Below are positions 43,805-52,162 of a DNA stretch of 64,000 bases, piece after piece. A model generated the notes under the pieces. That model was given only the letters and a program-made list of their open reading frames with translations. It had not been told where the DNA came from and did no database searches. The position numbers and the translations under genes are program-made. Numbering within the stretch: position 1 is the stretch's first letter; each line of letters opens with the position of its first letter. The DNA comes from UMGS1649 sp045534225 (GTDB taxonomy: Bacteria > Bacillota > Clostridia > TANB77 > CAG-465). The DNA lies in the NCBI GenBank assembly GCA_045534225.1, contig JAZSJJ010000011.1:62001-126000 (forward strand). Reading direction: 5' to 3'.

Positions 43805-45538
43805 TTATTCTACAACCTTCTCGAATCCTGAAGATGTAGTTTTTACTTCTGTTATTTTAGGTTTCTTAAATAGATTTAATCCACCGTTCTTTTTGTATTT
43901 ATTTACTAGGCTACTTCCACCTGAAGATTTTGTTACTCCTAATGGGTAAATAGCGTTTGCTATATAGTCTATGCTTTCTTTAAATTCATCTGTAAACGAT
44001 TTAAAAGTATTTGTATATTTATACATCATTTCAACATATTTTACATAGTTTTCTTGATCAAACGGAATTGTATAATATGTCATTTCAGATGATACAAATA
44101 AATCATCAAACATTTTTAAGTCTGGGCTTGAGTATACCGCTATACCATTTAAGATATCCATTGCAGTCAAAGCACATTTAACATGCTTGTTTATTATTAC
44201 TCTTACCTTATTCATTGGAATTCCTCTAGCCTTTATTTCTCTTAAGAATATTGTAAGAAGACTAACGTTTAAAACATCCATGTCTTGTACAATATATATT
44301 TCTTGAGCTAATCTGTAGTAGTCTACAGGTGTAGAGAAATCGCAATCTAATAATACTATACTATTGTTGTTAGATACTGTTTCTAACATTTTAGCCGCAT
44401 CATATTGTCTTCTGTCTTCACCTGGCATTCCAGTATATATGCTTAGCTTACCATACATTAATGGTTCGTTAAGACCATTTGATGCATATTTCATACTTTC
44501 TGCTGCTATTGCCCTCTTACCTTCATTGTCATATGTATAAAGTGTATATGTATCTCTTTTCTTTGTTAAGTCTACTATACCAACTTTAACATCTTTTCTA
44601 TATAATGCATTTGATATTGCGTTTATACAGAATGTTGTTCCAACTTTTGGAGCACCTACTACACAAACAATTTTTTTATAGTCTTTAGGTACTTCATATA
44701 CATTACGAACAACTTCTTTTTCTACAACTTTAGTTACAACCGCTGCTTGTGTATTTTGTTGTTTTACAACTATTTTTTCTATAATTTCTGGTTGTTTTTC
44801 TATGTGTACAACCTCTTTTACACCTTCAACTGTATTGTTTACTGGAGTTGTTGGTGCAGGAGTTACTTCTACATTTACTAGGACTTGATTATATCTATCG
44901 CTATTTTCTTTTAAGAAGTCCTTAACTGATGCTGGTAAAAATCCTACTATTATTCTTAATTGCTCATTTGTATATTGAGCACCTATTTTATCAAATATTT
45001 CAACATATTTAGATGTATCACCTTTTTGGTTTTGATAATAGCTTATTATTCTTTGAATTTCCATTTCTGAAACTTCAATCTTGCTATATACATTTTTGCT
45101 TGCGCTATTTTCATAATATTGTTTTACATCTTTCTTCATTCTTGGTGTATTGATAGCTTGAGCTGTTTTACTCTTTGTTCTATCTCTACCTGTTAATACC
45201 GTATATACACCTATATTAAATAGTTTTGCTAAGAACTCGTCTCCAAGTTCTCTTCTGTCTGATGCTATAAAAACTATTTTCTTTGCATCAAACTCATCTG
45301 TCATTGCATCTATATTATGGAAGATAAAGTCATCTATTTGTGCATAATTATTTGTCGGATATTTTTCTAGATTTTCTAGTATTACTACTCTATCGTAATT
45401 GCTATTTCCTAATTCTTGTATAGCTTGTTTAAAGTAGTATACATTCTTATACTCTACCTTTTCCTTGTATGTTTCCTCGTAATATTTTACTATGGATTTT
45501 ACCGTATCATCATTATTTAATCCAAATAATACTTTCAT
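43805..45538 (-). CDS. CpaE/TadZ-like ParA-family ATPase
   Basis: The 577-residue protein has a receiver-like N-terminal domain (~1-135), a linker, a Pro/Val-rich disordered segment (~220-275) and a C-terminal P-loop domain (~285-540). Its deviant Walker A reads GAPKVGTTFC, followed by LLDCDFSTPVDYY and IINKHVKCALTAMD. This layout resembles CpaE/TadZ, which position pili assembly machines. The usual partners (cpaF, tadB, tadC) are not seen nearby. The RBS (GGGTGG) is weak. The link to the pilin-like proteins of this window is speculative. Confidence 0.65.
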   Translation of the reverse strand: MKVLFGLNNDDTVKSIVKYYEETYKEKVEYKNVYYFKQAIQELGNSNYDRVVILENLEKYPTNNYAQIDDFIFHNIDAMTDEFDAKKIVFIASDRRELGDEFLAKLFNIGVYTVLTGRDRTKSKTAQAINTPRMKKDVKQYYENSASKNVYSKIEVSEMEIQRIISYYQNQKGDTSKYVEIFDKIGAQYTNEQLRIIVGFLPASVKDFLKENSDRYNQVLVNVEVTPAPTTPVNNTVEGVKEVVHIEKQPEIIEKIVVKQQNTQAAVVTKVVEKEVVRNVYEVPKDYKKIVCVVGAPKVGTTFCINAISNALYRKDVKVGIVDLTKKRDTYTLYTYDNEGKRAIAAESMKYASNGLNEPLMYGKLSIYTGMPGEDRRQYDAAKMLETVSNNNSIVLLDCDFSTPVDYYRLAQEIYIVQDMDVLNVSLLTIFLREIKARGIPMNKVRVIINKHVKCALTAMDILNGIAVYSSPDLKMFDDLFVSSEMTYYTIPFDQENYVKYVEMMYKYTNTFKSFTDEFKESIDYIANAIYPLGVTKSSGGSSLVNKYKKNGGLNLFKKPKITEVKTTSSGFEKVVE

Positions 45539-45605
45539 TTAGTTACCACCCTTGTTATTAAATTTCTTTTGTTTTTATCTATACCCTAATTTACTCATTC
45601 GTCAA

Positions 45606-45935
45606 TTATTGTGATATTGTAATTATCGCATATACTAATGGTAGACATTGAATTATTGTCATAAACACTGAAAGTCCAACTATTAGTTTTTGTCCACTTA
45701 CCTTTTGCTCGAAAGCTTCTGAACCAACAACATAGTATTGATACATACCATATACTAGTACTAATACTGCTACTGGCCATGAATAAGTTTGAACATTTTT
45801 AAGTACAGTCATAACGCTACCTACAATTTCATTATCCTTTGCATCTAAATCTGTGTTAGCAAAAACCACAGTAGTTGCTAATAACGCTATTATAGAAATT
45901 ATTAAGCATACTTTAAAAACTTTATTGTATACCAT
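45606..45935 (-). CDS. VirB2/TrbC-like small membrane protein
   Basis: The 109-residue product has a signal-like N-terminus ending around VVFANTD, then two hydrophobic helices (residues ~52-70 and ~83-106) around SEAFEQKVSGQKL. This topology and the GQKLIVGLSVFM pattern resemble VirB2/TrbC pilin subunits of type IV secretion systems. The RBS GGAGGG supports the ATG. It lies just upstream of the CpaE-like gene. No VirB4 or coupling protein is visible, so the assignment is by shape only. Confidence 0.55.
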   Translation of the reverse strand: MVYNKVFKVCLIISIIALLATTVVFANTDLDAKDNEIVGSVMTVLKNVQTYSWPVAVLVLVYGMYQYYVVGSEAFEQKVSGQKLIVGLSVFMTIIQCLPLVYAIITISQ

Positions 45936-46045
45936 AAAAACCCTCCATTCTTATTTTATGTAATCTTTTAACACATATATTTTACTATATATTGGTCATA
46001 ATAGCAAGCAATTTTTATAAAAAGTAGGGTTATATTTATAAAAAA

Positions 46046-46088
46046 ACAAGACATTTTAGGATTAATATTATATCCCAAAATGTCTTTT
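46046..46088 (-). terminator. Terminator after the 46091 gene
   Basis: AAGACATTTT pairs with AAAATGTCTT with further pairs inside; T run on the minus strand. Confidence 0.75.
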
Positions 46089-46090
46089 TA

Positions 46091-46555
46091 TTATCTTACT
46101 TTTACTATAACTCCCGTTTTAGATAATTCTAAAATATACGCATCAGCATCTAGGCCAGAATTACTTATAGCATTAAAAATATACTGTGTCATTCTTTCAT
46201 TCCTCAAACCTTTCATTCTAGCTTCGTTCCAAGCATAGTCAGCTGTTTGTTGAGCTTGAGCTAAAGTCATTGCGCTAACGCTTGCTTTAACATCATTTAA
46301 GGCTCCTTCGTTAGTTTTTCTTATAATAGCACTTTCAGTAACATTTATTCCTGTTACAAATATAGAAATTACAAGTCCAGTAATAGCTATAATTAAAGCT
46401 ATAGACTTCATTGCCATTTTATTTTTACCATATTCTTTTTTACGTTTCATTAAAGCAGTTGCCACAACACATACACCTGCTACTATTAAACCAATTACAG
46501 GCATCCAGCTAAATGCCACAGATATTATTCCTAATATTAAACATGCGATTGCCAT
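46091..46555 (-). CDS. Membrane-anchored protein sharing the pilin-like stalk
   Basis: The 154-residue product has two hydrophobic helices in a DUF4190-like start (ACLILGIISVAFSWMPVIGLIVAG and IALIIAITGLVISIFVTG), then an exposed domain of ~75 residues. That domain (ALNDVKASVSAMTLAQAQ ... YAWNEARMKGLRNERM ... AYILELSKTGVIVKV) follows the stalk pattern of the pilin-like proteins (AVDLTNEA ... WADAYMDNKRG ... WNITVTDTGVIV). It seems to be that stalk alone on a different anchor. The RBS GGAGGA supports the ATG. Function unknown. Confidence 0.75.
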   Translation of the reverse strand: MAIACLILGIISVAFSWMPVIGLIVAGVCVVATALMKRKKEYGKNKMAMKSIALIIAITGLVISIFVTGINVTESAIIRKTNEGALNDVKASVSAMTLAQAQQTADYAWNEARMKGLRNERMTQYIFNAISNSGLDADAYILELSKTGVIVKVR

Positions 46556-46637
46556 ATATATCCTCCATATTTGTAGTTCAATTATATTATATATTTTAGT
46601 AAAATTTCAATAGAATTTATAATATAAATTAAAAATA

Positions 46638-46665
46638 AATAAAGCTCGATTTGCTCGAGCTTTAT
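46638..46665 (-). terminator. Terminator of the 48-aa gene
   Basis: AAAGCTCGA (46641-46649) pairs with TCGAGCTTT (46655-46663). Confidence 0.8.
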
Positions 46666-46666
46666 T

Positions 46667-46813
46667 TTACATATATTTTCTTTTAAATCTTTTTATTTCT
46701 CTTTTTCCTTCTTTCAAACAATCGCAAAGAACATTACTATTGCATGCTCCAACAAAAGCTCCAGCAACCATTCCTATAACAAGGCCCGCTATCATACCCT
46801 TTATACACTCCAT
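46667..46813 (-). CDS. Small membrane protein (48 aa)
   Basis: The ORF starts at ATG 46813 after a GAAAGGAGT ribosome site and ends at its own terminator. The product has one Gly/Ala/Val-rich helix (residues 7-23, AGLVIGMVAGAFVGA), three Cys just after it (24, 30, 32) and a basic tail (KEGKREIKRFKRKYM). This resembles short YtxH-like membrane proteins. It lies between the split TSUP transporter and the 46091 gene. Confidence 0.7.
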   Translation of the reverse strand: MECIKGMIAGLVIGMVAGAFVGACNSNVLCDCLKEGKREIKRFKRKYM

Positions 46814-46828
46814 ATTTTTACTCCTTTC

Positions 46829-47206
46829 TTATTTAGTATTATTCTTTGCTTTTTTCATATTTTTTACACTTGAAATTATTTCATAAATTCCAATTAGTAA
46901 CAAAAAATATATAAAATATTTGTTCAACTTATTTTCGTCTACTTTATTAAAAAGATACGTTCCAATTAAACTTCCCACAAGCATTGTGGGCAACACTTTT
47001 TTAACTAATTTCATATCTATTTCTTTATTCTTAATATTTGAAATAGTAGCACCTAAACTCACAGCCAAAAATGCAATTAAATTTAATAATTGTGCTTCTT
47101 TTTGTCCTATATCTAAAAATATATTAGACAGGAGTATAAATATTGCTCCGCCGCCTATCCCCATACCAGCTAACACGCTTGAAATACTAGATATTATTAT
47201 TAACAT
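46829..47206 (-). CDS. TSUP (TauE/SafE) permease, C-terminal half
   Basis: The 125-residue product has four hydrophobic helices and the TSUP repeat signature GMGIGGGAIFILL plus LLNLIAFLAVSLGA. TSUP proteins export or import sulfite, sulfoacetate and similar anions and normally have seven or eight helices in two homologous halves. Here each half is a separate gene; this is the second. Its ATG overlaps the first gene's stop (TAATG), with an AGAGGTGG ribosome site, so the halves are translated together. Confidence 0.8.
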   Translation of the reverse strand: MLIIISSISSVLAGMGIGGGAIFILLSNIFLDIGQKEAQLLNLIAFLAVSLGATISNIKNKEIDMKLVKKVLPTMLVGSLIGTYLFNKVDENKLNKYFIYFLLLIGIYEIISSVKNMKKAKNNTK

Positions 47207-47553
47207 TATCCACCTCTTAAAAGTTTATATAGTGATAATCCTACTATTAATGTGCCAGAAAATATATTTAGAACATTTGGATTTATCTTCTTTATGATTT
47301 TGGTTCCTAATGTTCCAAAAATAACGCCAGTTATTATTACTATAAACACCTCTTTGATATGCACATTTACTGTTTTTGTGTATCTTAATAGCGTTAATAA
47401 GCTTACTATTCCTATAACAAACACACTTAATTTTCTAGACTTGTATGTGTCCTGTTTAAGGACAAAAATCAACATAAATACTAAAATTTGTCCAGCACCA
47501 CTTGCAAACAAACCGTTAATTATTCCAGCAAAAAAACTTCCAAAATATATCAT
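47206..47553 (-). CDS. TSUP (TauE/SafE) permease, N-terminal half
   Basis: The 115-residue product has four helices and a Gly-rich motif GLFASGAGQILVFML, matching the other TSUP half. No good RBS precedes the start at 47553. The two-gene split recurs in some clostridial TSUP systems (recollection, not checked), so it is not necessarily a broken gene. Confidence 0.75.
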   Translation of the reverse strand: MIYFGSFFAGIINGLFASGAGQILVFMLIFVLKQDTYKSRKLSVFVIGIVSLLTLLRYTKTVNVHIKEVFIVIITGVIFGTLGTKIIKKINPNVLNIFSGTLIVGLSLYKLLRGG

Positions 47554-47611
47554 ACAAATAGTATGTGTTATTTTGAAAGTTTTATATTTATTATTTTATT
47601 AATTATTTATT

Positions 47612-49273
47612 TTAACAAATAATTTCTTCTCCTGCTTGTGCTAATAATTCTTCAATTTTTGCTTTAGTCATATCTAAACCGTCTGTTGGTCTGCCAAAGT
47701 ATTTTCCTTCAACATATCTTACTCCTATGCCTATTAACGCGTTTAGTTTTTCCGCAGAATCCACGCCAAAAACAACAAGTCTTATTAATCTTGCCGTACA
47801 GTATGATACCAGTTCCTTAATTTGTTTAATTGTATTTTCATCTGTATCTACAATCTTATATTTAACAACCTTAGGTTCAATTTTATCTATATCTCTTACT
47901 GTTTTATTACTTGATTCAAAATTATCTATACAAGCTTTTGCTTTAACCTTTTGAATTTCTGCAACCATTTCTCTTAAATCGTTAGTGTTGATTAATTCGA
48001 AATTATTGAAATCTACAACTACCTTCTTACCAGCTATAGAATCAAATATTCTAGATTTATTTACATAGTTTTTATAGCTTCTTGCATCTATGTTTATATA
48101 TTCTGTTAGATTTGAAGATGGATTTAATTCGTTAAATCTTTCTAATGAATTAACAAATAACATTTGTTGCAACTTATCATATCTTTCAAATTCTTTTGCC
48201 TTTTTAATAATTTGATCATACGAGAAGTTTTCATCAGTTATTATTTTATAATACACTTCATATCCTTCAACAACTTTATTCTTTAAATCTATGATAGGTT
48301 GATAGTAGCACTTCAAACGTTTCCCAGAAGTAACATCTCTACATAATCCAACTATAATTTTTTCTGTTATATCCACATCGCTTCCGCCATCTTCATATAC
48401 ACTAGCAGGTCCTTCGCGATTTGTAGTTGTTTCTTCTTCATCATCGTCATCATCATCTAAATCCACAACAAATTTAGCATTTGGTAATATAGAACCAAAC
48501 ATTTTATTTTCTTCTGCATTTCCAAAGTATTCGTTTGCAAATTCAAAATATTTGTTTTGTACATTTATAAATCTGTTGTAAACATCTAAACTCTTAGCTT
48601 TATTATCTGCAACTTTAACTTCTATTAAAAGATAGAATAAATCTCTTTTATCTTCTAATTCTTTTGCTAAAAAGCTTAAATTATCATAAGTAAGATCACC
48701 TTCATTTAAGAACTTATCATGATACTTTATTAAAGTTAAAATTACATTCTTTTCTTCATCGGTAAATGTAAATCTGTCTAATATATCTATCGCTATATCA
48801 TGAGAGATATCATCATGTCCTGCAAAAGAGTCACTGCCAGAACCATTTACCATTTTAGCCATTGGTTTTCCTACATCATGTAAAAACATAGTCCACTTTA
48901 ATATTTTTAATTCCTGCGCATTAAACTTAAGACTATCTCTTCCAACACTTTCAATAGTACATAATGTATGTTTAAATACACCGTATCTATGATATATTGT
49001 GTTTTGTTGGCAGTTAATTACACTTTCTCCATATTTGTTTTTAACATAAAATTCCGGAAAATGTTGTCTAAATATTGGGTTTTGGCTTATCCTAGTTAGA
49101 ATAAACATAACATTGTCATCCATAAGGATTGATGTATATAATTTAGTTAACATTTCAGGGTTATCTGAGTGCATTGAAAGTTTAGATATCCAACCATCTA
49201 TTTCGGACTTTGGTAAGTTTACTTTCGGTGCATATTCTTTATCTATTAAATCATCAAATTCTAGCTCTTCCAT
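47612..49273 (-). CDS. HD phosphohydrolase fused to a degenerate EAL domain
   Basis: The 553-residue protein has an HD domain (residues ~75-240) with HRYGVFKHTLCTIE, WTMFLHDVGKPMA, GHDDISHD and IKYHD, so its metal site looks intact. An acidic linker of six Asp follows at ~272-290, then an EAL-like domain (~315-545) beginning CYYQPIIDLKNKVVEGYEVYYK. The EAL signature is lost (EVY for EAL) and the DDFGTG-equivalent is DNFESS, so c-di-GMP hydrolysis is unlikely though binding is possible. The RBS AAAGGAGA supports the ATG. Confidence 0.85.
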   Translation of the reverse strand: MEELEFDDLIDKEYAPKVNLPKSEIDGWISKLSMHSDNPEMLTKLYTSILMDDNVMFILTRISQNPIFRQHFPEFYVKNKYGESVINCQQNTIYHRYGVFKHTLCTIESVGRDSLKFNAQELKILKWTMFLHDVGKPMAKMVNGSGSDSFAGHDDISHDIAIDILDRFTFTDEEKNVILTLIKYHDKFLNEGDLTYDNLSFLAKELEDKRDLFYLLIEVKVADNKAKSLDVYNRFINVQNKYFEFANEYFGNAEENKMFGSILPNAKFVVDLDDDDDDEEETTTNREGPASVYEDGGSDVDITEKIIVGLCRDVTSGKRLKCYYQPIIDLKNKVVEGYEVYYKIITDENFSYDQIIKKAKEFERYDKLQQMLFVNSLERFNELNPSSNLTEYINIDARSYKNYVNKSRIFDSIAGKKVVVDFNNFELINTNDLREMVAEIQKVKAKACIDNFESSNKTVRDIDKIEPKVVKYKIVDTDENTIKQIKELVSYCTARLIRLVVFGVDSAEKLNALIGIGVRYVEGKYFGRPTDGLDMTKAKIEELLAQAGEEIIC

Positions 49274-49433
49274 GATATTTCTCCTTTGTCTCTAATCTAT
49301 CTATGTATATACTATCATATAACATTTTTTTATACAACAAATATTAGATATAAATTTTAATATTTTGCTTACTATATTATGTTGCACTTAATATCGTTTT
49401 TACATTATTTTTAACTATTTTTCTGTTTTTGTA

Positions 49434-49462
49434 TTGACTTTATTTTATTCCTGTTGTAAAAT
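49434..49462 (+). promoter_or_regulatory. SigmaA promoter of rplM-rpsI
   Basis: TTGACT, 17 bases, TAAAAT. Confidence 0.75.
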
Positions 49463-49482
49463 ATATGAGCAATGTTATGTAT

Positions 49483-49507
49483 GCATTACCTGTTCCCGGT
49501 AATTTGC
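49483..49507 (+). promoter_or_regulatory. Leader hairpin before rplM (L13 leader-like)
   Basis: ATTACC (49485-49490) pairs with GGTAAT (49498-49503) across a TGTTCCC loop, in the ~90-base leader. L13 leaders in Firmicutes bind L13 to limit its own synthesis; the match to that family is by position and shape only. Confidence 0.45.
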
Positions 49508-49561
49508 AGTTAATGTATATGTACGAGAATTTATATTAAATTAATTAGGAGGAATTATCCC

Positions 49562-49996
49562 ATGAACAATAAAACACACAGCGTTAAAGCAAGTGAAATT
49601 GAAAGAAAATGGTATATAATTGATGCTGCAGATAAATCTTTAGGTAGAGTTGCTACTGAAGCTGCAAGACTATTAAAAGGTAAACACAAACCTACATACT
49701 CTACACATATGGATTGCGGAGATCATGTAATAATCATTAATACAGACAAAGTTGTATTAACAGGAAACAAATTAAATAACAAAACTTACACTAGCTTCTC
49801 AGGCTACATTGGTGGTCTAAAAGAAGTTAAAGCTAAGGATATGATGGCAAATCGTTCTGATAAAGCCGTTACAATAGCTGTTAAAGGTATGTTACCAAAG
49901 AACTCTTTAGGAAGAGCAATGCTTACTAAATTAAGAGTATACAAAGGTGCAGAACACGAACAACAAGCTCAAAAACCAGAAATCTGGAATTTTTAA
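49562..49996 (+). CDS. rplM: 50S ribosomal protein L13
   Basis: L13 is an early 50S assembly protein. The 144 residues include the family phrases WYIIDAADKSLGRVATEAARLLKGKHKPTY (early), VVLTGNKLNNKTY and GMLPKNSLGRAMLTKLRVYKG. Normal length. The RBS AGGAGGA precedes the ATG. First gene of the rplM-rpsI operon. Confidence 0.98.
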   Translation: MNNKTHSVKASEIERKWYIIDAADKSLGRVATEAARLLKGKHKPTYSTHMDCGDHVIIINTDKVVLTGNKLNNKTYTSFSGYIGGLKEVKAKDMMANRSDKAVTIAVKGMLPKNSLGRAMLTKLRVYKGAEHEQQAQKPEIWNF

Positions 49997-50012
49997 TTAG
50001 GAGGATAGAACA

Positions 50013-50414
50013 ATGCCAAAAACAGAAAAGAAATTCATTTACGCAACAGGTAAAAGAAAATCTGCAGTAGCTAGAGTAAGAATTACTCCAGGTACAGGTA
50101 AAATAACAATCAACAAAAAAGATATAGCTGAATTTTATTCACTAGAAACTTTAAAAGCAGTTGTTACAAGACCATTTGCAGTTGCAAACATGATGGAAAA
50201 ATATGATGTTATAGCTACAGTTAAAGGTGGCGGTTTCTCAGCTCAAGCTAGTGCAGTAGCACACGGTATTTCTAAAGCTTTAGCTACAATCGATTTAGAT
50301 ACAAGAACAGCTTTAAAAAGAAGCGGTCTTATCACTAGAGATTCAAGAGTTAAAGAAAGAAGAAAATACGGTCTTAAAAAAGCAAGAAAAGCACCTCAAT
50401 TCTCAAAGAGATAA
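50013..50414 (+). CDS. rpsI: 30S ribosomal protein S9
   Basis: S9 sits in the 30S head; its C-terminal tail contacts P-site tRNA. The 133 residues show YATGKRKSAVARVRI, GGGFSAQASAVAHGISKAL and the basic tail KERRKYGLKKARKAPQFSKR, complete to the final SKR. The RBS AGGAGGA is 16 bases after rplM. Confidence 0.98.
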   Translation: MPKTEKKFIYATGKRKSAVARVRITPGTGKITINKKDIAEFYSLETLKAVVTRPFAVANMMEKYDVIATVKGGGFSAQASAVAHGISKALATIDLDTRTALKRSGLITRDSRVKERRKYGLKKARKAPQFSKR

Positions 50415-50434
50415 TATCAAATTATGGATTATAC

Positions 50435-50463
50435 AAAAAGCACGATTTATTCGTGCTTTTTTT
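50435..50463 (+). terminator. Terminator, copy 1 of an identical hairpin
   Basis: AAAAGCACGA pairs with TCGTGCTTTT. The 27-base core is identical at 51113 and 53357. Confidence 0.95.
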
Positions 50464-50476
50464 GTTAACCTAAAGC

Positions 50477-50506
50477 TTGTAATTATAATTTTATATGTGA
50501 TATACT
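50477..50506 (+). promoter_or_regulatory. Promoter of the 50539 pilin-like gene
   Basis: TTGTAA, 18 bases, TATACT. Confidence 0.5.
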
Positions 50507-50538
50507 TTCCCTAGCATATACAAAGGAGGAAAAATAAA

Positions 50539-51111
50539 ATGAATAAAAAAGGTATATCACTAATTGTACTAGTTATTACAATAATCGTTATGATAATAAT
50601 AGCAGCTGGTATAGTAATAACACTTTCTAACACTAATGTAATAAACAGAGCAAGCCAAGCAGTAGATTTAACAAACGAAGCATCAGTTCAAGATCTTGCC
50701 GCATTAGCATGGTCAGATGCATATATGGATAACAAAAGAGGTCAAGACTTAATAGATGCTGTTACTACCGTTTTAACTAACAATAGCATAACATCTGCAA
50801 ATTGGAGTATCAAAATATCTAATACTGGTATTTCTGTAACTAGACTTATCGCTTTTTGTGTTTCAGATTCAGAAGGTAACACAACATACAAAGCCGCTTC
50901 TAAAATGACATGGGCAGAATGGGTAGCTAGCGAATACAACACAGTAGTTAACGGTCATCCATTTTTTGGAGTAGACGGAGAATTTATAGGCGCATATTGG
51001 GAAGAGTCAGAAGAAGAATACTTAGAATTTCTTGCAGGAGATCCTGATTTTACTAACTTCGTTAAACCTACAGATGTTATTGTATCTGGCGGTCAATATT
51101 ATTTAGGATAA
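50539..51111 (+). CDS. Pilin-like surface protein, short form
   Basis: The 190-residue product starts MNKKG then ISLIVLVITIIVMIIIA, with no Glu5. Its stalk (AVDLTNEASVQDLAAL, WSDAYMDNKRG, WSIKISNTGISV) nearly matches the 34 kb protein. The C-terminal ~75 residues have a KMTWAEWVASEYNT motif, seen also in other clostridial pilin-like proteins, and a short ending with DVIVSGGQYYLG. It has an AAAGGAGGA ribosome site, its own promoter, and is delimited by two copies of the same terminator hairpin. Confidence 0.88.
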   Translation: MNKKGISLIVLVITIIVMIIIAAGIVITLSNTNVINRASQAVDLTNEASVQDLAALAWSDAYMDNKRGQDLIDAVTTVLTNNSITSANWSIKISNTGISVTRLIAFCVSDSEGNTTYKAASKMTWAEWVASEYNTVVNGHPFFGVDGEFIGAYWEESEEEYLEFLAGDPDFTNFVKPTDVIVSGGQYYLG

Positions 51112-51112
51112 A

Positions 51113-51141
51113 TAAAAAGCACGATTTATTCGTGCTTTTTT
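51113..51141 (+). terminator. Terminator, copy 2 of the identical hairpin
   Basis: Same 27-base core as at 50435; it ends the pilin-like unit. Confidence 0.95.
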
Positions 51142-51154
51142 GTTGCGCATTTTC

Positions 51155-51182
51155 TTGCAAAAAACATCATATGTGATATAAT
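51155..51182 (+). promoter_or_regulatory. Promoter of the restriction-modification unit
   Basis: TTGCAA, 16 bases, TATAAT. The sequence around the -10 (TATAATTTAAGA) also recurs before the 53444 gene. Confidence 0.65.
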
Positions 51183-51208
51183 TTAAGACATATCAAGGAG
51201 TTAAAAAA

Positions 51209-52162
51209 ATGGCAAAATCTGAAAAAAATAAAACAATAGATATAACTGTAGACCAAGGCAAAGAATACCTAGATAGATGTATTACTTTGCATAATAAAAC
51301 TACACTTGAAAATATTATAGATAAAACAATTTTAGGTGACACTTTTGATGTTCTTACTAAATTACCTGAAAAATCTGTCGACCTACTACTTGTTGATCCA
51401 CCATACAATTTAGACAAAGAATTCCACGGAAATGGTTTTAAGAGTATGTCTGATGATAAATACGAAGATTATATAGATAGTTGGATTACAGCTCTAATTC
51501 CATCACTTAAAGATAACGCTTCTATTTATGTTTGTTGTGATTGGAAATCTAGTGGCGCTATAGAGCGTGTACTTAAAAAACATTTTTATGTACAAAACCG
51601 TATAACTTGGCAACGCGAAAAAGGTAGAGGTGCAAAAGCCAACTGGAAAAATGGTATGGAAGACATTTGGTTTGCCACTGTTTCTAAGACAAATTACACA
51701 TTCAATGTAGATGATGTAAAAATTAGAAGAAAAGTTATTGCACCATACAAACAAGATGGTAAACCAAAAGATTGGGAAGAAACTGCTGAAGGGAAATTTA
51801 GAGATACTTGTCCTTCTAATTTTTGGGACGATATATCCATTCCTTACTGGTCAATGCCAGAAAACACAGCACACCCAACACAAAAGCCTGAAAAGCTACT
51901 TGCTAAACTTATCCTAGCAAGTACAAATAAAGGTGATGTAATATTAGATCCATTCTTAGGTTCTGGTTCTACATCAGTTACAGCTAAAAAGCTAGGCAGA
52001 CATTATATTGGTATAGAGCAAAATCCACAATATTGTGTTTGGGCAGAAAAGCGTTTAGAAATGGCCGATTCAGATATGTCTATACAAGGATATACCGATG
52101 GCGTATTTTGGGAAAGAAATACAAGTTCTCTTCAAAACGCAATGAAGAAGGGTGATAATTAA
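51209..52162 (+). CDS. DNA methyltransferase (beta class, type II)
   Basis: The enzyme methylates DNA adenine (N6) or cytosine (N4) using SAM. Motif IV DPPY is at residues 63-66 (LLLVDPPYNL) and motif I is near the C-terminus (DPFLGSGST, ~249), the order that defines the beta class. The target-recognition region lies between (~90-215), followed by AHPTQKPEKLL. Length is 317. The last base of its TAA is the first of the next gene's ATG, so the nuclease is translationally coupled. Recognition sequence is unknown. Confidence 0.93.
   Translation: MAKSEKNKTIDITVDQGKEYLDRCITLHNKTTLENIIDKTILGDTFDVLTKLPEKSVDLLLVDPPYNLDKEFHGNGFKSMSDDKYEDYIDSWITALIPSLKDNASIYVCCDWKSSGAIERVLKKHFYVQNRITWQREKGRGAKANWKNGMEDIWFATVSKTNYTFNVDDVKIRRKVIAPYKQDGKPKDWEETAEGKFRDTCPSNFWDDISIPYWSMPENTAHPTQKPEKLLAKLILASTNKGDVILDPFLGSGSTSVTAKKLGRHYIGIEQNPQYCVWAEKRLEMADSDMSIQGYTDGVFWERNTSSLQNAMKKGDN

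Noticed and set aside
46829..47553. Frameshifted single TSUP transporter
   Set aside because: The halves overlap as TAATG with a proper ribosome site for the second, which fits a genuine two-gene arrangement.
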